From positions 1-20,710 of IMG/VR virus record IMGVR_UViG_3300020177_000917: 20,710 bases of DNA. One strand, written 5' to 3'. The position numbers and the translations under genes were made by a program. Under the pieces are notes generated by a model. It was not told the DNA's origin. It made no database searches and was given only the letters and a program-made list of their open reading frames with translations. The stretch comes from a virus. Shown piece after piece: positions 12,636 through 19,603 of the stretch; positions within the stretch are counted from its first letter, which is position 1; every line of letters starts with the position of its first letter.

Positions 12636-14168
12636 ATGATACCAAATATATTATGGCAAACTTGGAAAACTAAAACTTTACCAACTTTACTTAAAAAACA
12701 ATCAGAGTCTTGGAACTATAGTAATCCTCAACTTAAAAAAGAGTTTATGGATGATCAGCAATGTTCTGATTTTATTTTAAATCATTTTGGCCAAGACGTT
12801 CATTTAAAATATCATCAACTTCCTCAACCGATTAATCGTGCTGATTTTTGGAGATTAGCTGTTGTTTATATACATGGTGGTTATTATTCAGATTTAGATA
12901 TCACTTGTAAAATGAATTTAAATTATTTTATCAAATCAGGTGTGGATGCTGTTTTTATACGAGAAATTAATAACATAGGTAATTATTTTTTTGGTGCCGT
13001 ACCTAAACATCCTGTTATCAAAATGGCCATTGATCGTATGTTATCAGAAACAGGTAATATTAATAAAAAAGAATCACAATCGTGGGGAATGCACGGCCTA
13101 CACCAATCTGTACGAGATTATTATAAAGTCATAGGCACAAATTATATTCCTAATGATGAAGTTGATTTTATATTAGATAGTAAAGTCAGACAAGATAAAT
13201 ATATTATACATACTATGGCTAGTTTAGATGATCAAAAAGATTATGAATCATGGAGAAAAAGAGAAAAGTTAATGATAGAAGAAAGACAACAATCAAACGA
13301 TATTTTATTTTTTACAACATTTAATAAAAATGGTTATGACCTTTATGGTAAAACATGGGTAGATAGTTTTACTAAAGTTGCTAATTATTATAATAAATTT
13401 AGAGCAAAAATATACTACGAAGGTTTTACTCCAAAACAAAATCATTCTAATATACAATGGGTTGATTTTAAAAAAGAAATACCTCAGCATGAACAATGGA
13501 AAAAAGAATACTTAGAAAAAAACAAGCACACTGATTATGTAAAAACAATGTGTGTTCGTTTTAGTCATAAAGGATTTGTTATACAAGACGTATTAGACAA
13601 ACATAACAATAATTATCTTATATGGTTGGATGGTGATTGTGTATATCAAAATGAGAATTTTACGGAATTTCCTAAAAACATTTTACAAGACAAATTTATG
13701 GCTTGTCAATTAGAACACGCACAGGACTTAAATCATGTGGAAAGTGGTATATTAATATTTGATGGCAATCACCCTAATACAAAGATATTTAATAAACACT
13801 TTAAAGAAAATTATAAAATAGATAATGTTATAAAAATGAGTGAACCTTATGATGGTTTTATTGTTTCAAAATCTCTTATTACATCTAAATTAGATTATTT
13901 TAATTTAAATGAGAATTTTGGTAAAGGTGGTATTCAATCTGATCCATCTTTAACATTTTTACATCCAGAAATTAAAAAAAGATTTGTGCATAATATAGGT
14001 TGGACAGGTAAAAATCAATATAAAGGATTTGAATTAATTAAAAGCAGAGATGACATTTTAACTAAACTTGAAAACACACTTTTTGGCAATAAAAAAGAAA
14101 AACAAGAAAAACGAAAAAGACTTTTTAATAAACTTGAAAAATTAAGACGATTAAAATCAAAAAGTTAA
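12636..14168 (+). CDS. Two-domain glycosyltransferase (GT32/DXD-sugar type plus second GT-like domain)
   Basis: A 510-residue protein. The first half is a GT32-type 'DXD sugar-binding' transferase: 'IPNILWQTWKTKTLP' at residues 2-16, 'NRADFWRLAVVYIHGGYYSD' at 68-87, then Asp86-Leu-Asp88 (D-L-D-I-T) as the metal/nucleotide-sugar site, and 'H-P-V-I-K-M-A-I' at 125-132. From about residue 222 a second domain begins, 'NDILFFTTFNKNGYDLYGKT'. It contains 'YLIWLDGDCVYQN' with Asp332-Gly-Asp334, again the acidic signature of a GT-A metal site, and ends in a Lys/Arg/Glu-rich coil (485-510). One protein may therefore add two sugars in sequence; sugars and acceptor are unknown. No Shine-Dalgarno sequence is seen. 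It opens the cassette that follows the propeller genes. Confidence 0.75.
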   Translation: MIPNILWQTWKTKTLPTLLKKQSESWNYSNPQLKKEFMDDQQCSDFILNHFGQDVHLKYHQLPQPINRADFWRLAVVYIHGGYYSDLDITCKMNLNYFIKSGVDAVFIREINNIGNYFFGAVPKHPVIKMAIDRMLSETGNINKKESQSWGMHGLHQSVRDYYKVIGTNYIPNDEVDFILDSKVRQDKYIIHTMASLDDQKDYESWRKREKLMIEERQQSNDILFFTTFNKNGYDLYGKTWVDSFTKVANYYNKFRAKIYYEGFTPKQNHSNIQWVDFKKEIPQHEQWKKEYLEKNKHTDYVKTMCVRFSHKGFVIQDVLDKHNNNYLIWLDGDCVYQNENFTEFPKNILQDKFMACQLEHAQDLNHVESGILIFDGNHPNTKIFNKHFKENYKIDNVIKMSEPYDGFIVSKSLITSKLDYFNLNENFGKGGIQSDPSLTFLHPEIKKRFVHNIGWTGKNQYKGFELIKSRDDILTKLENTLFGNKKEKQEKRKRLFNKLEKLRRLKSKS

Positions 14169-14185
14169 AGGAAAAATTAAGAGAA

Positions 14186-15001
14186 ATGAAAGATATATAT
14201 AATAACATTTCCTTTGCAATAGCTACTAATGGTAAGCGATACGATTTAACAAAAAAAACAATCAAATCTATTCAAAATGTAACAAATTATAAATGCGATA
14301 TCCATATAGGAGGAAATATTTCAAAATTTTCATTTTTAAAAGACGAGAACATTTTTTTGCATAATTTTAAAGAGGAAGCTAATAATGGATTTGTGGGTAA
14401 ATTAAGAAATAAAATAATCGAAAAATGTAATACTGAAATAGTGGTTTATTGTGATGATGATGTTTTGATGCCAAAAAATTGGTTAAATAAGTTTTTAGAA
14501 TACAATAATAATAATGATTGGAATTTTTTAACTAATAAAATTTTATTACCAAATGGTGGCAGGTATTGGGATAGGTCAATTATTAACGATACTATACATA
14601 CAATGGTTGATTATGAACACGATAAATATGATAAAAGATTATATTTTTGTTCTACATTTTTTGTTACTAAGCGAGATTTTTTTAAAAAATTTAAATTTGA
14701 TGAAACCTTAAAGTATTATGGAGGAGTAAAAAATAAAAACTTAGATTTAAAAAACTGGAAATCAGCTGAAGACCATGAATTAAGTTATAGAATATATCAA
14801 CAAGGATATTGTATAGATTTTGATTATAATAATTGTGTTTTTCATATTAATAATGAATTTACACAGGTTATCAGAAAAAGAAGTTTATCAAAAAACGTAT
14901 GTGTTAAAAATATTTTTTTAAATGGTGAAGAACCAGACTCTATTTTTGTTAAAGATAGAAGTGTAATCGAAATGTTAAGAAACGAGTTTAAAAATTTATG
15001 A
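14186..15001 (+). CDS. GT2-like (GT-A fold) glycosyltransferase
   Basis: A 271-residue protein. The start 'ISFAIATNGKRYDLTKKTIK' is the usual first strand and helix of a GT-A fold. 'LRNKIIEKCNTEIVVYCDDD' brings Asp90-Asp91-Asp92, the metal-binding acidic cluster, followed by 'VLMPKNWL'. Later, 'SAEDHELSYRIYQQGY' (Glu195-Asp196-His197) matches the E-D-x-E-L catalytic-base region of GT2 enzymes. There is no membrane helix, so it is cytosolic or peripheral. The upstream gap is 17 bases with AAAGGA after the previous stop. The downstream methyltransferase starts inside its stop (ATGA), which implies coupled translation and probably work on the same glycan. Donor and acceptor are unknown. Base composition is very AT-rich, like the rest of the cassette. 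Confidence 0.78.
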   Translation: MKDIYNNISFAIATNGKRYDLTKKTIKSIQNVTNYKCDIHIGGNISKFSFLKDENIFLHNFKEEANNGFVGKLRNKIIEKCNTEIVVYCDDDVLMPKNWLNKFLEYNNNNDWNFLTNKILLPNGGRYWDRSIINDTIHTMVDYEHDKYDKRLYFCSTFFVTKRDFFKKFKFDETLKYYGGVKNKNLDLKNWKSAEDHELSYRIYQQGYCIDFDYNNCVFHINNEFTQVIRKRSLSKNVCVKNIFLNGEEPDSIFVKDRSVIEMLRNEFKNL

Positions 15002-15645
15002 AATATAAATTTATAGACATTGGATGTGGTTGTAATTCAGTATCGTCTGATGATCATTTTTTTGGCACAAAAGTAAAAGGTTTACTTGTTGAACCAATAG
15101 AAGAATATTGTAAGATACTACCTCAATCAGATACAGTGCTTGTTGAATGTGCGGCTGTTGGTGAATATGATGGATTTAAAGATTTAAATACAGTTATTGA
15201 GGGTGATATTATAGAATATATACCTTATAAACTTTACTCAAATCAAAGTAAAATGTCTAGGTATATGAAAAATCATGGTATTCAGCATTGTGGCACATCT
15301 TCATTATGTGATCCAGATTTAATAGTTCATAAAAACACTACTGAACCAAGATTAGTTAAGTTAATTACACTTAATACATTAATTAAAAAATATAAAATAA
15401 CGGAAGTTGACCAAATAAAAATAGATGTGGAGGGATATGAAGCGATTGTTTTATCTCAACTAATAGAACTTATGGATTCTGAAAAATTGAAAGTAAATGA
15501 AAGAATTATATTTGAATATGTAAAAGAATTTGGAAATAATGAAGAATTAGATAGGCTAAAAGATGAGATATGTTCTAAGTTTGGATTTAGTGCCTCTCAT
15601 ATTATTTCTAATTGGGATTCTGATATAGTAATGGTAAAACAATGA
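14998..15645 (+). CDS. FkbM-family SAM-dependent methyltransferase
   Basis: A 215-residue protein. 'KYKFIDIGCGCNSVSSDDHF' (residues 2-21) is the glycine-rich SAM-binding loop, 'LLVEPIEEY' (about 29-37) is the acidic strand-2 motif, and 'VECAAVGEYDG' is the FkbM-type post-strand segment. The family hallmark 'DQIKIDVEGYEAIVLSQL' lies near residues 138-155. Members O-methylate sugars or small molecules, and in glycan clusters they cap or mark sugars; that role here is inferred from the glycosyltransferases on both sides. The ATG overlaps the previous stop and the TGA overlaps the next ATG, so it is the middle of a coupled set. A remnant with the same N-terminus occurs at 16435-16509. Confidence 0.85.
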   Translation: MKYKFIDIGCGCNSVSSDDHFFGTKVKGLLVEPIEEYCKILPQSDTVLVECAAVGEYDGFKDLNTVIEGDIIEYIPYKLYSNQSKMSRYMKNHGIQHCGTSSLCDPDLIVHKNTTEPRLVKLITLNTLIKKYKITEVDQIKIDVEGYEAIVLSQLIELMDSEKLKVNERIIFEYVKEFGNNEELDRLKDEICSKFGFSASHIISNWDSDIVMVKQ

Positions 15646-16430
15646 AACCCTCATTAAATTTATATATGTTCACTAATCTCACTAATATTATAAGAGAAAA
15701 ACAAACAATATTTGAAACATTTAATTCATTTAGAAATACTTTTAGTGAATATTCTGATATTAGGCCAACTTGTGTTTATATTGACAGGTATCCTTTAAAT
15801 GACAATAAAGTGTTAAAGGAATATACATCAAAAATAAAAGAATATATAAACCCTTATAATATAAAAATAATGAATAGTTACTATGATGCGTTTGTAGATG
15901 CTGTTGAGAGTTCAAATTCTATGTTTAATTTTATGTTAGAACATGACTTCATTTTTTTTAAAGATAGAATTCAACACAATTTACATACCTGTATGAAACA
16001 AATGATATATGATAATATACATCACTTACGATTTAATGTACAATCTAATTTTAAAAATTTTGATCAACGAATAGAAAAATATAATTGTTACCAAGAAGTT
16101 AAAGGTAAGTTTTTAAATTACTGTACTACTAAAAATCCATCTAATCAACCAAATTTAATTAGGCTTGATATATATAGAAAAGATATGCTTCCTATATTAA
16201 AAAAATATTCTGGTAAAAAAATTAATACATGGGGTACAGAAGACCATTATTATTATAGTGATATGAGTCATACAGTATTGGCTGTATATGGTGATAAAAA
16301 TTGTTTGGAAACTATTGGACATACTGAAGGACGATTTCTTAATGTAGAACTAAAAGATAAAGTAAATGGGTTTGAGGATAGTTTTTACATGACTGAAGAA
16401 TATTTTAATTATTTAAAAACTAAAAATTAA
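15642..16430 (+). CDS. Probable GT-A-like glycosyltransferase, family uncertain
   Basis: A 262-residue protein. I do not recognise the family with certainty. Features are a beta-strand start 'LNLYMFTNLTNIIREKQTIF', then 'P-T-C-V-Y-I-D-R-Y-P-L', then 'MFNFMLEHDFIFFKDRI' (about residues 94-110), where Glu-His-Asp after a hydrophobic strand occupies the place of a GT-A metal motif. 'NQPNLIRLDIYRKDMLP' and 'INTWGTEDHYYYSDM' (acidic Glu-Asp-His) look like the acceptor/catalytic half. It has Tyr/Asn-rich AT-driven composition and no membrane segment. The ATGA overlap with the upstream methyltransferase and the position among sugar genes support a sugar-transfer role, which remains inference. It could instead be another nucleotide-sugar-binding enzyme. 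Confidence 0.55.
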   Translation: MKPSLNLYMFTNLTNIIREKQTIFETFNSFRNTFSEYSDIRPTCVYIDRYPLNDNKVLKEYTSKIKEYINPYNIKIMNSYYDAFVDAVESSNSMFNFMLEHDFIFFKDRIQHNLHTCMKQMIYDNIHHLRFNVQSNFKNFDQRIEKYNCYQEVKGKFLNYCTTKNPSNQPNLIRLDIYRKDMLPILKKYSGKKINTWGTEDHYYYSDMSHTVLAVYGDKNCLETIGHTEGRFLNVELKDKVNGFEDSFYMTEEYFNYLKTKN

Positions 16431-16434
16431 TTTT

Positions 16435-16509
16435 ATGAAATATAAATTTGTAGATATAGGTTGTGGTCAACATTATGTTTCATCAGATAAAGATATTATT
16501 CGTAAGTGA
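16435..16509 (+). pseudogene. Remnant of a second FkbM methyltransferase N-terminus
   Basis: A 24-codon frame encodes MKYKFVDIGCGQHYVSSDKD followed by IIRK and TGA. It matches the first 18 residues of the intact methyltransferase at 14998 (MKYKFIDIGCGCNSVSSD) at 14 positions and retains the SAM-loop 'D-I-G-C-G', but nothing of the rest of the enzyme. The fragment starts four bases after the previous stop and its stop overlaps the GTG start of the next gene. It is most simply the leftover of a duplicated or replaced fkbM-type gene, though it may now act as a short leader peptide coupling translation. Confidence 0.75.
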
Positions 16510-17189
16510 AATCAGCAATTGTATTCATAGTATATAATAGACCTGAATATTTTCAACAAGTATTAGATTCTGTTTCTAAAACTTTATATTTAGAAAAATA
16601 TGATTTGTTTTTTAATTTTGATTCTCGTAATAATAATGTTATTAAAATTGCTACCAAATTTTTAAAAAATATTAATTATCCTTTAACTTCTGATACAATA
16701 AAAATTAATGACACACATTTAGGTTGTGGTGCAAATCATAGAGATGGGATAGATAGAATTTTTAGTCTAGGCTATGATCAAGTTGTGTGTATAGAAGAAG
16801 ATGTACTTATTGCTAATGACACATTAAAATATTTTTATCAGACATATGATTTGAATTTAATAACTTGTGCATTTTCACATAAGTTTGATTTAAGTGTACA
16901 AGAAAATATTTTTGAATGTAATTGGTTTACTCCATGGGTATGGTCAGTTAATAAGACAATATGGAATAGTCTCAAAAAAAATATTAAATGGAATAGAACT
17001 TGGGATATGAATATTACCAATTATGTTAAAAATAATAATATTATGTGTTTATATCCTTCTTCTACTCGGTCTGAAAATATAGGAAAATATGGTTTAAACC
17101 AACAAAATGGAAATACTCATAATTTTACATTTACGATATCAATCAATGGTAATTATGATGAAAATATAGAATACAAAATGTATAAATAA
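16506..17189 (+). CDS. GT-A fold glycosyltransferase
   Basis: A 227-residue protein starting with GTG at 16506, which overlaps the stop of the methyltransferase remnant (GTGA). The first residues 'KSAIVFIVYNRPEYFQQVLD' fit a classical GT-A first strand and helix, so this start is convincing. 'THLGCGANHRDGIDRIFSLG' and then 'YDQVVCIEEDVLIANDTLKY' (Glu-Glu-Asp at about 99-101) give the helix and metal-binding acidic motif; the 'E-E/D-D-x-x-x-x' form is like GT13 (GnT-I)-type and related transferases. 'CNWFTPWVWSVNKTIWNSL' (about 139-157) is the region following the metal site. No membrane helix is seen. The stop lies inside a TATAAATA motif. Donor and acceptor are unknown. Confidence 0.72.
   Translation: MKSAIVFIVYNRPEYFQQVLDSVSKTLYLEKYDLFFNFDSRNNNVIKIATKFLKNINYPLTSDTIKINDTHLGCGANHRDGIDRIFSLGYDQVVCIEEDVLIANDTLKYFYQTYDLNLITCAFSHKFDLSVQENIFECNWFTPWVWSVNKTIWNSLKKNIKWNRTWDMNITNYVKNNNIMCLYPSSTRSENIGKYGLNQQNGNTHNFTFTISINGNYDENIEYKMYK
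17181..17188 (+). promoter_or_regulatory. Possible T4-type late promoter motif (TATAAATA) inside the glycan cassette
   Basis: Exact TATAAATA formed by the last codons and stop (Tyr-Lys-TAA) of the preceding gene. It is 39 bases before the ATG of the epimerase gene, a spacing like the other late promoters here. It could make at least the epimerase a late gene. Confidence 0.45.
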
Positions 17190-17219
17190 AATTATTAAAA
17201 GTTTAATAGTGAATAAAAT

Positions 17220-18122
17220 ATGAAAAAAGTATTGGTAACAGGCGGGGCTGGATTTATAGGATCAAACTTAGTGGATAAGTTAATTCATACAAATCATAAA
17301 GTTACTGTAATAGATAATGAGAGTGCAGAATCAGCAGAACAATTTTACTACAATGATGATGCTGAAAATTTAAATTTAGATATAATAAATTTTGAGCAAA
17401 TCAAACCACACTTTAAAGATGTAGATGTAGTATTTCATTTAGCCGCTGAAGCAAGAATACAACCGTCTATCATCAATCCATTAAAATCAATATATGCAAA
17501 TGTTATGGGCACTTGTTCAGTTCTACAAGCCGCAAGAGAAATGGGTGTTAAACGAGTTGTTTATTCATCTACATCATCAGGTTATGGATTAAATTCTACA
17601 CCGAATGTAGAAGATCAACCTGATGATTGTTTAAATCCTTATTCTGTAGGAAAAGTTACTGGTGAAAAACTTTGTAAAATGTATAGTAATTTATTTGATT
17701 TAGAAACAATTGTGTTTAGATATTTTAATATTTATGGTGATAAACAACCTATGAAAGGGCAATATAGTACCGTTGTCGGTATCTTTGAAAGACAAATGAG
17801 AAATAATGAACCTCTTACAATCGTAGGTGATGGAGAACAAACTAGAGATTTTACAAACGTAGAAGATGCTGTTCAAGCAAATATATTGGCTGCAACTAAA
17901 GAAATTGACAAAAAATATTTTGGTACTGTATTTAATATTGGTAGAGGGCAAAATTATTCTATTAATGAATTAGCAAAAATGTATAATCATACTACTACAT
18001 ACATACCGCCTAGAAAAGGTGAGGCAAGAGCAACACTTGCAAATATAGATAAAGCAAAAACTATATTAGGTTATAATCCTACTATTAATATAGAGGATTG
18101 GTTAAAAGAAAGATTAAGATAA
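17220..18122 (+). CDS. NAD-dependent nucleotide-sugar epimerase/dehydratase (extended SDR)
   Basis: A 300-residue protein with all the marks of an extended short-chain dehydrogenase/reductase acting on nucleotide sugars. These are 'VLVTGGAGFIGSNLVDKL' with the G-x-x-G-x-x-G NAD loop at residues 8-14, 'DVVFHLAAEARIQPS' at 69-83, 'VVYSSTSSGYG' at 113-123 with the catalytic Ser/Thr region, and the catalytic pair Tyr141-x-x-x-Lys145 in 'PYSVGKVTGEKL'. The C-terminal half has 'VFRYFNIYGDKQPMKGQYST' and 'DGEQTRDFTNVEDAVQANIL', the substrate-binding segment of UDP-glucose/UDP-GlcNAc 4-epimerases and GDP-sugar dehydratases. It makes an activated sugar in the cytosol, probably for the transferases upstream. 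The exact sugar cannot be told. Its end overlaps the convergent sulfotransferase-like gene by nine bases. Confidence 0.87.
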   Translation: MKKVLVTGGAGFIGSNLVDKLIHTNHKVTVIDNESAESAEQFYYNDDAENLNLDIINFEQIKPHFKDVDVVFHLAAEARIQPSIINPLKSIYANVMGTCSVLQAAREMGVKRVVYSSTSSGYGLNSTPNVEDQPDDCLNPYSVGKVTGEKLCKMYSNLFDLETIVFRYFNIYGDKQPMKGQYSTVVGIFERQMRNNEPLTIVGDGEQTRDFTNVEDAVQANILAATKEIDKKYFGTVFNIGRGQNYSINELAKMYNHTTTYIPPRKGEARATLANIDKAKTILGYNPTINIEDWLKERLR

Positions 18123-18731
18123 TCTATATTTAATACGATTAAGAAAATCTTTTGATAAACACTCTTTAATAATTTGTTTTTGAGAATCATTTAGATGTTG
18201 TGTTCTATAGTTACGGTAGATTTCTTTTCTTTCATACACAAAGTCATCGGATTGAGGTATTGTCTTAGGTAATGTTATTTGTTTAGGTTTAATGTTAAAG
18301 AGTTTAAATATTTCTCTTTGTATATCTTTTTGAGTTAATGTTCTTTCATATTGTATTAAAGTAATTTGTTGTGTTTTTAACCATGTATCATAAAAGTCAT
18401 AGTATAATTTACATAGATTTTTTAAATTGATCTGAAATGGACCACAGTAATCTTGTGTATTATGTAGGTAATAATTAGGAAACCATCTTTTAATATCTAC
18501 ACAATTACGAAAACAAATACTTTCTACCCAACTATAAGGGTGTTTTATAATGGTGAGTATTTTATCTGGATATTTGTCTGTAAAAGGATTTTTAAAATTA
18601 TATAAATTATGTTTATGATAATAAGGATGATGAGTGTCGTCTTTAAATTCTACGTTAGGTAAGTTTTGTCTAAACAATTTTAAGACGTAGTTGGTGCCTG
18701 TTCTTTGTAACCCATTTAAAAACACTTTCAT
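18114..18731 (-). CDS. Sulfotransferase-like P-loop protein
   Basis: A 205-residue protein on the opposite strand to its neighbours. The N-terminus 'KVFLNGLQRTGTNYVLKLF' (residues 2-20, G-x-x-R-T-G-T-N) is a 5'-phosphosulfate-binding-type loop, and 'ILTIIKHPYSWVESICF' (about 58-74, with Lys-His-Pro...Ser) is the second, 3'-phosphate-binding signature, with Lys where Arg is usual. Both are typical of PAPS-dependent sulfotransferases. Such an enzyme would transfer sulfate to a glycan or other acceptor. Length is at the short end for the family. It converges with the epimerase (nine-base overlap) and its start lies 55 bases from the start of gp13, with which it is divergent. I found no exact late promoter motif for it. 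It may be a separately acquired gene. Confidence 0.7.
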   Translation of the reverse strand: MKVFLNGLQRTGTNYVLKLFRQNLPNVEFKDDTHHPYYHKHNLYNFKNPFTDKYPDKILTIIKHPYSWVESICFRNCVDIKRWFPNYYLHNTQDYCGPFQINLKNLCKLYYDFYDTWLKTQQITLIQYERTLTQKDIQREIFKLFNIKPKQITLPKTIPQSDDFVYERKEIYRNYRTQHLNDSQKQIIKECLSKDFLNRIKYRLS

Positions 18732-18754
18732 AGCATTATTTAGTTGTTAACTAT

Positions 18755-18762
18755 TATAAATA
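18755..18762 (+). promoter_or_regulatory. T4-type late promoter motif (TATAAATA) for neck genes
   Basis: Exact TATAAATA in the 55-base gap between the divergent sulfotransferase-like gene and gp13, 25 bases before the gp13 ATG at 18787. An AAAGGA ribosome-binding site follows at 18776-18781. Confidence 0.6.
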
Positions 18763-18786
18763 TACATAGAATTATAAAGGAATACT

Positions 18787-19599
18787 ATGGCAGAACCAGC
18801 TACAAGAGAATCACTAAAACAATATGCTTTAAGAGCATTAGGTAAGCCAGTCATTGAAATTAACGTAGATGACGACCAATTAGAAGACAGAATAGATGAA
18901 GCAGTACAGTTTTTTCAACAATATCACTACGATGGTATTAAAAGAACATATTTAAAGTACAAGTTAACTGCTGCTGATAAAACAAGACTTTCGGCTACTA
19001 ATCCTTCAAGTGAAACAGCAACTCAAAGTTCTGTATCTACAACTTGGTATGAAGATAATAATTATCTTGTAGTGCCTTCAAGTATTATTTCTGTAATTAA
19101 TATTTTTCCTTTTTCGGATAAAGGTAATCTAAACCTATTTGATGTAAGATATCAATTAAGATTAAATGACTTGTATGATTTTTCTTCAACGTCTGTAATC
19201 AATTATGATATTGTATTAAGACACTTAGACTTTTTAGATCACATATTAGTAGGTGAAAAACCATTAAGATTTAATCAACACGAAAATAGATTATACATTG
19301 ATATGGATTGGACAAACGATTTGCAAACAGATGAATGGTTAGTTATAGAAGCATATCGTAAACTTGATCCCGCAACATATACAGATGTATGGAATGATAT
19401 CTATTTAAAGAGATATACAACACAATTATTTAAAAAACAATGGGGTGCTAATCTATCTAAGTTTAATGGAGTTACAATGGTTGGTGGTGTAACTTTAAAT
19501 GGTCAACAAATTTACAGCGAAGCACAAGCAGATTTAGATAAACTAGAAAAAGAAATTAGAGAATCATACGAATTGAATCCAACTTTTATGATAGGATAA
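18787..19599 (+). CDS. 13: Neck protein gp13 homologue (T4-like)
   Basis: A 270-residue protein. The opening 'ATRESLKQYALRALGKPVIE' and 'INVDDDQLEDRIDEAVQFFQ' followed by 'QYHYDGIKRTYLKYKLT' is characteristic of gp13 head-completion/neck proteins of T4-like phages, where the acidic 'D-x-Q-x-E-D-R-I-D-E-A' helix is strongly conserved. T4 gp13 is about 309 residues, so this is slightly short, as in marine relatives (recalled). gp13 and gp14 close the filled capsid and provide the tail-docking platform, so it is a virion part made late. Later segments, 'NYDIVLRHLDFLDHILVGEK' and 'EKEIRESYELNPTFMIG', give a helical core and C-terminus. It has its own late promoter and AAAGGA, and gp14 starts four bases after its stop. 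Confidence 0.85.
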   Translation: MAEPATRESLKQYALRALGKPVIEINVDDDQLEDRIDEAVQFFQQYHYDGIKRTYLKYKLTAADKTRLSATNPSSETATQSSVSTTWYEDNNYLVVPSSIISVINIFPFSDKGNLNLFDVRYQLRLNDLYDFSSTSVINYDIVLRHLDFLDHILVGEKPLRFNQHENRLYIDMDWTNDLQTDEWLVIEAYRKLDPATYTDVWNDIYLKRYTTQLFKKQWGANLSKFNGVTMVGGVTLNGQQIYSEAQADLDKLEKEIRESYELNPTFMIG

Positions 19600-19603
19600 T
19601 GAT

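Noticed and set aside
18734-18741. Minus-strand ACTAAATA-like sequence as late promoter for the sulfotransferase gene
   Set aside because: It differs from NATAAATA and lies only a few bases before the start codon, too close to serve as a -10 element.
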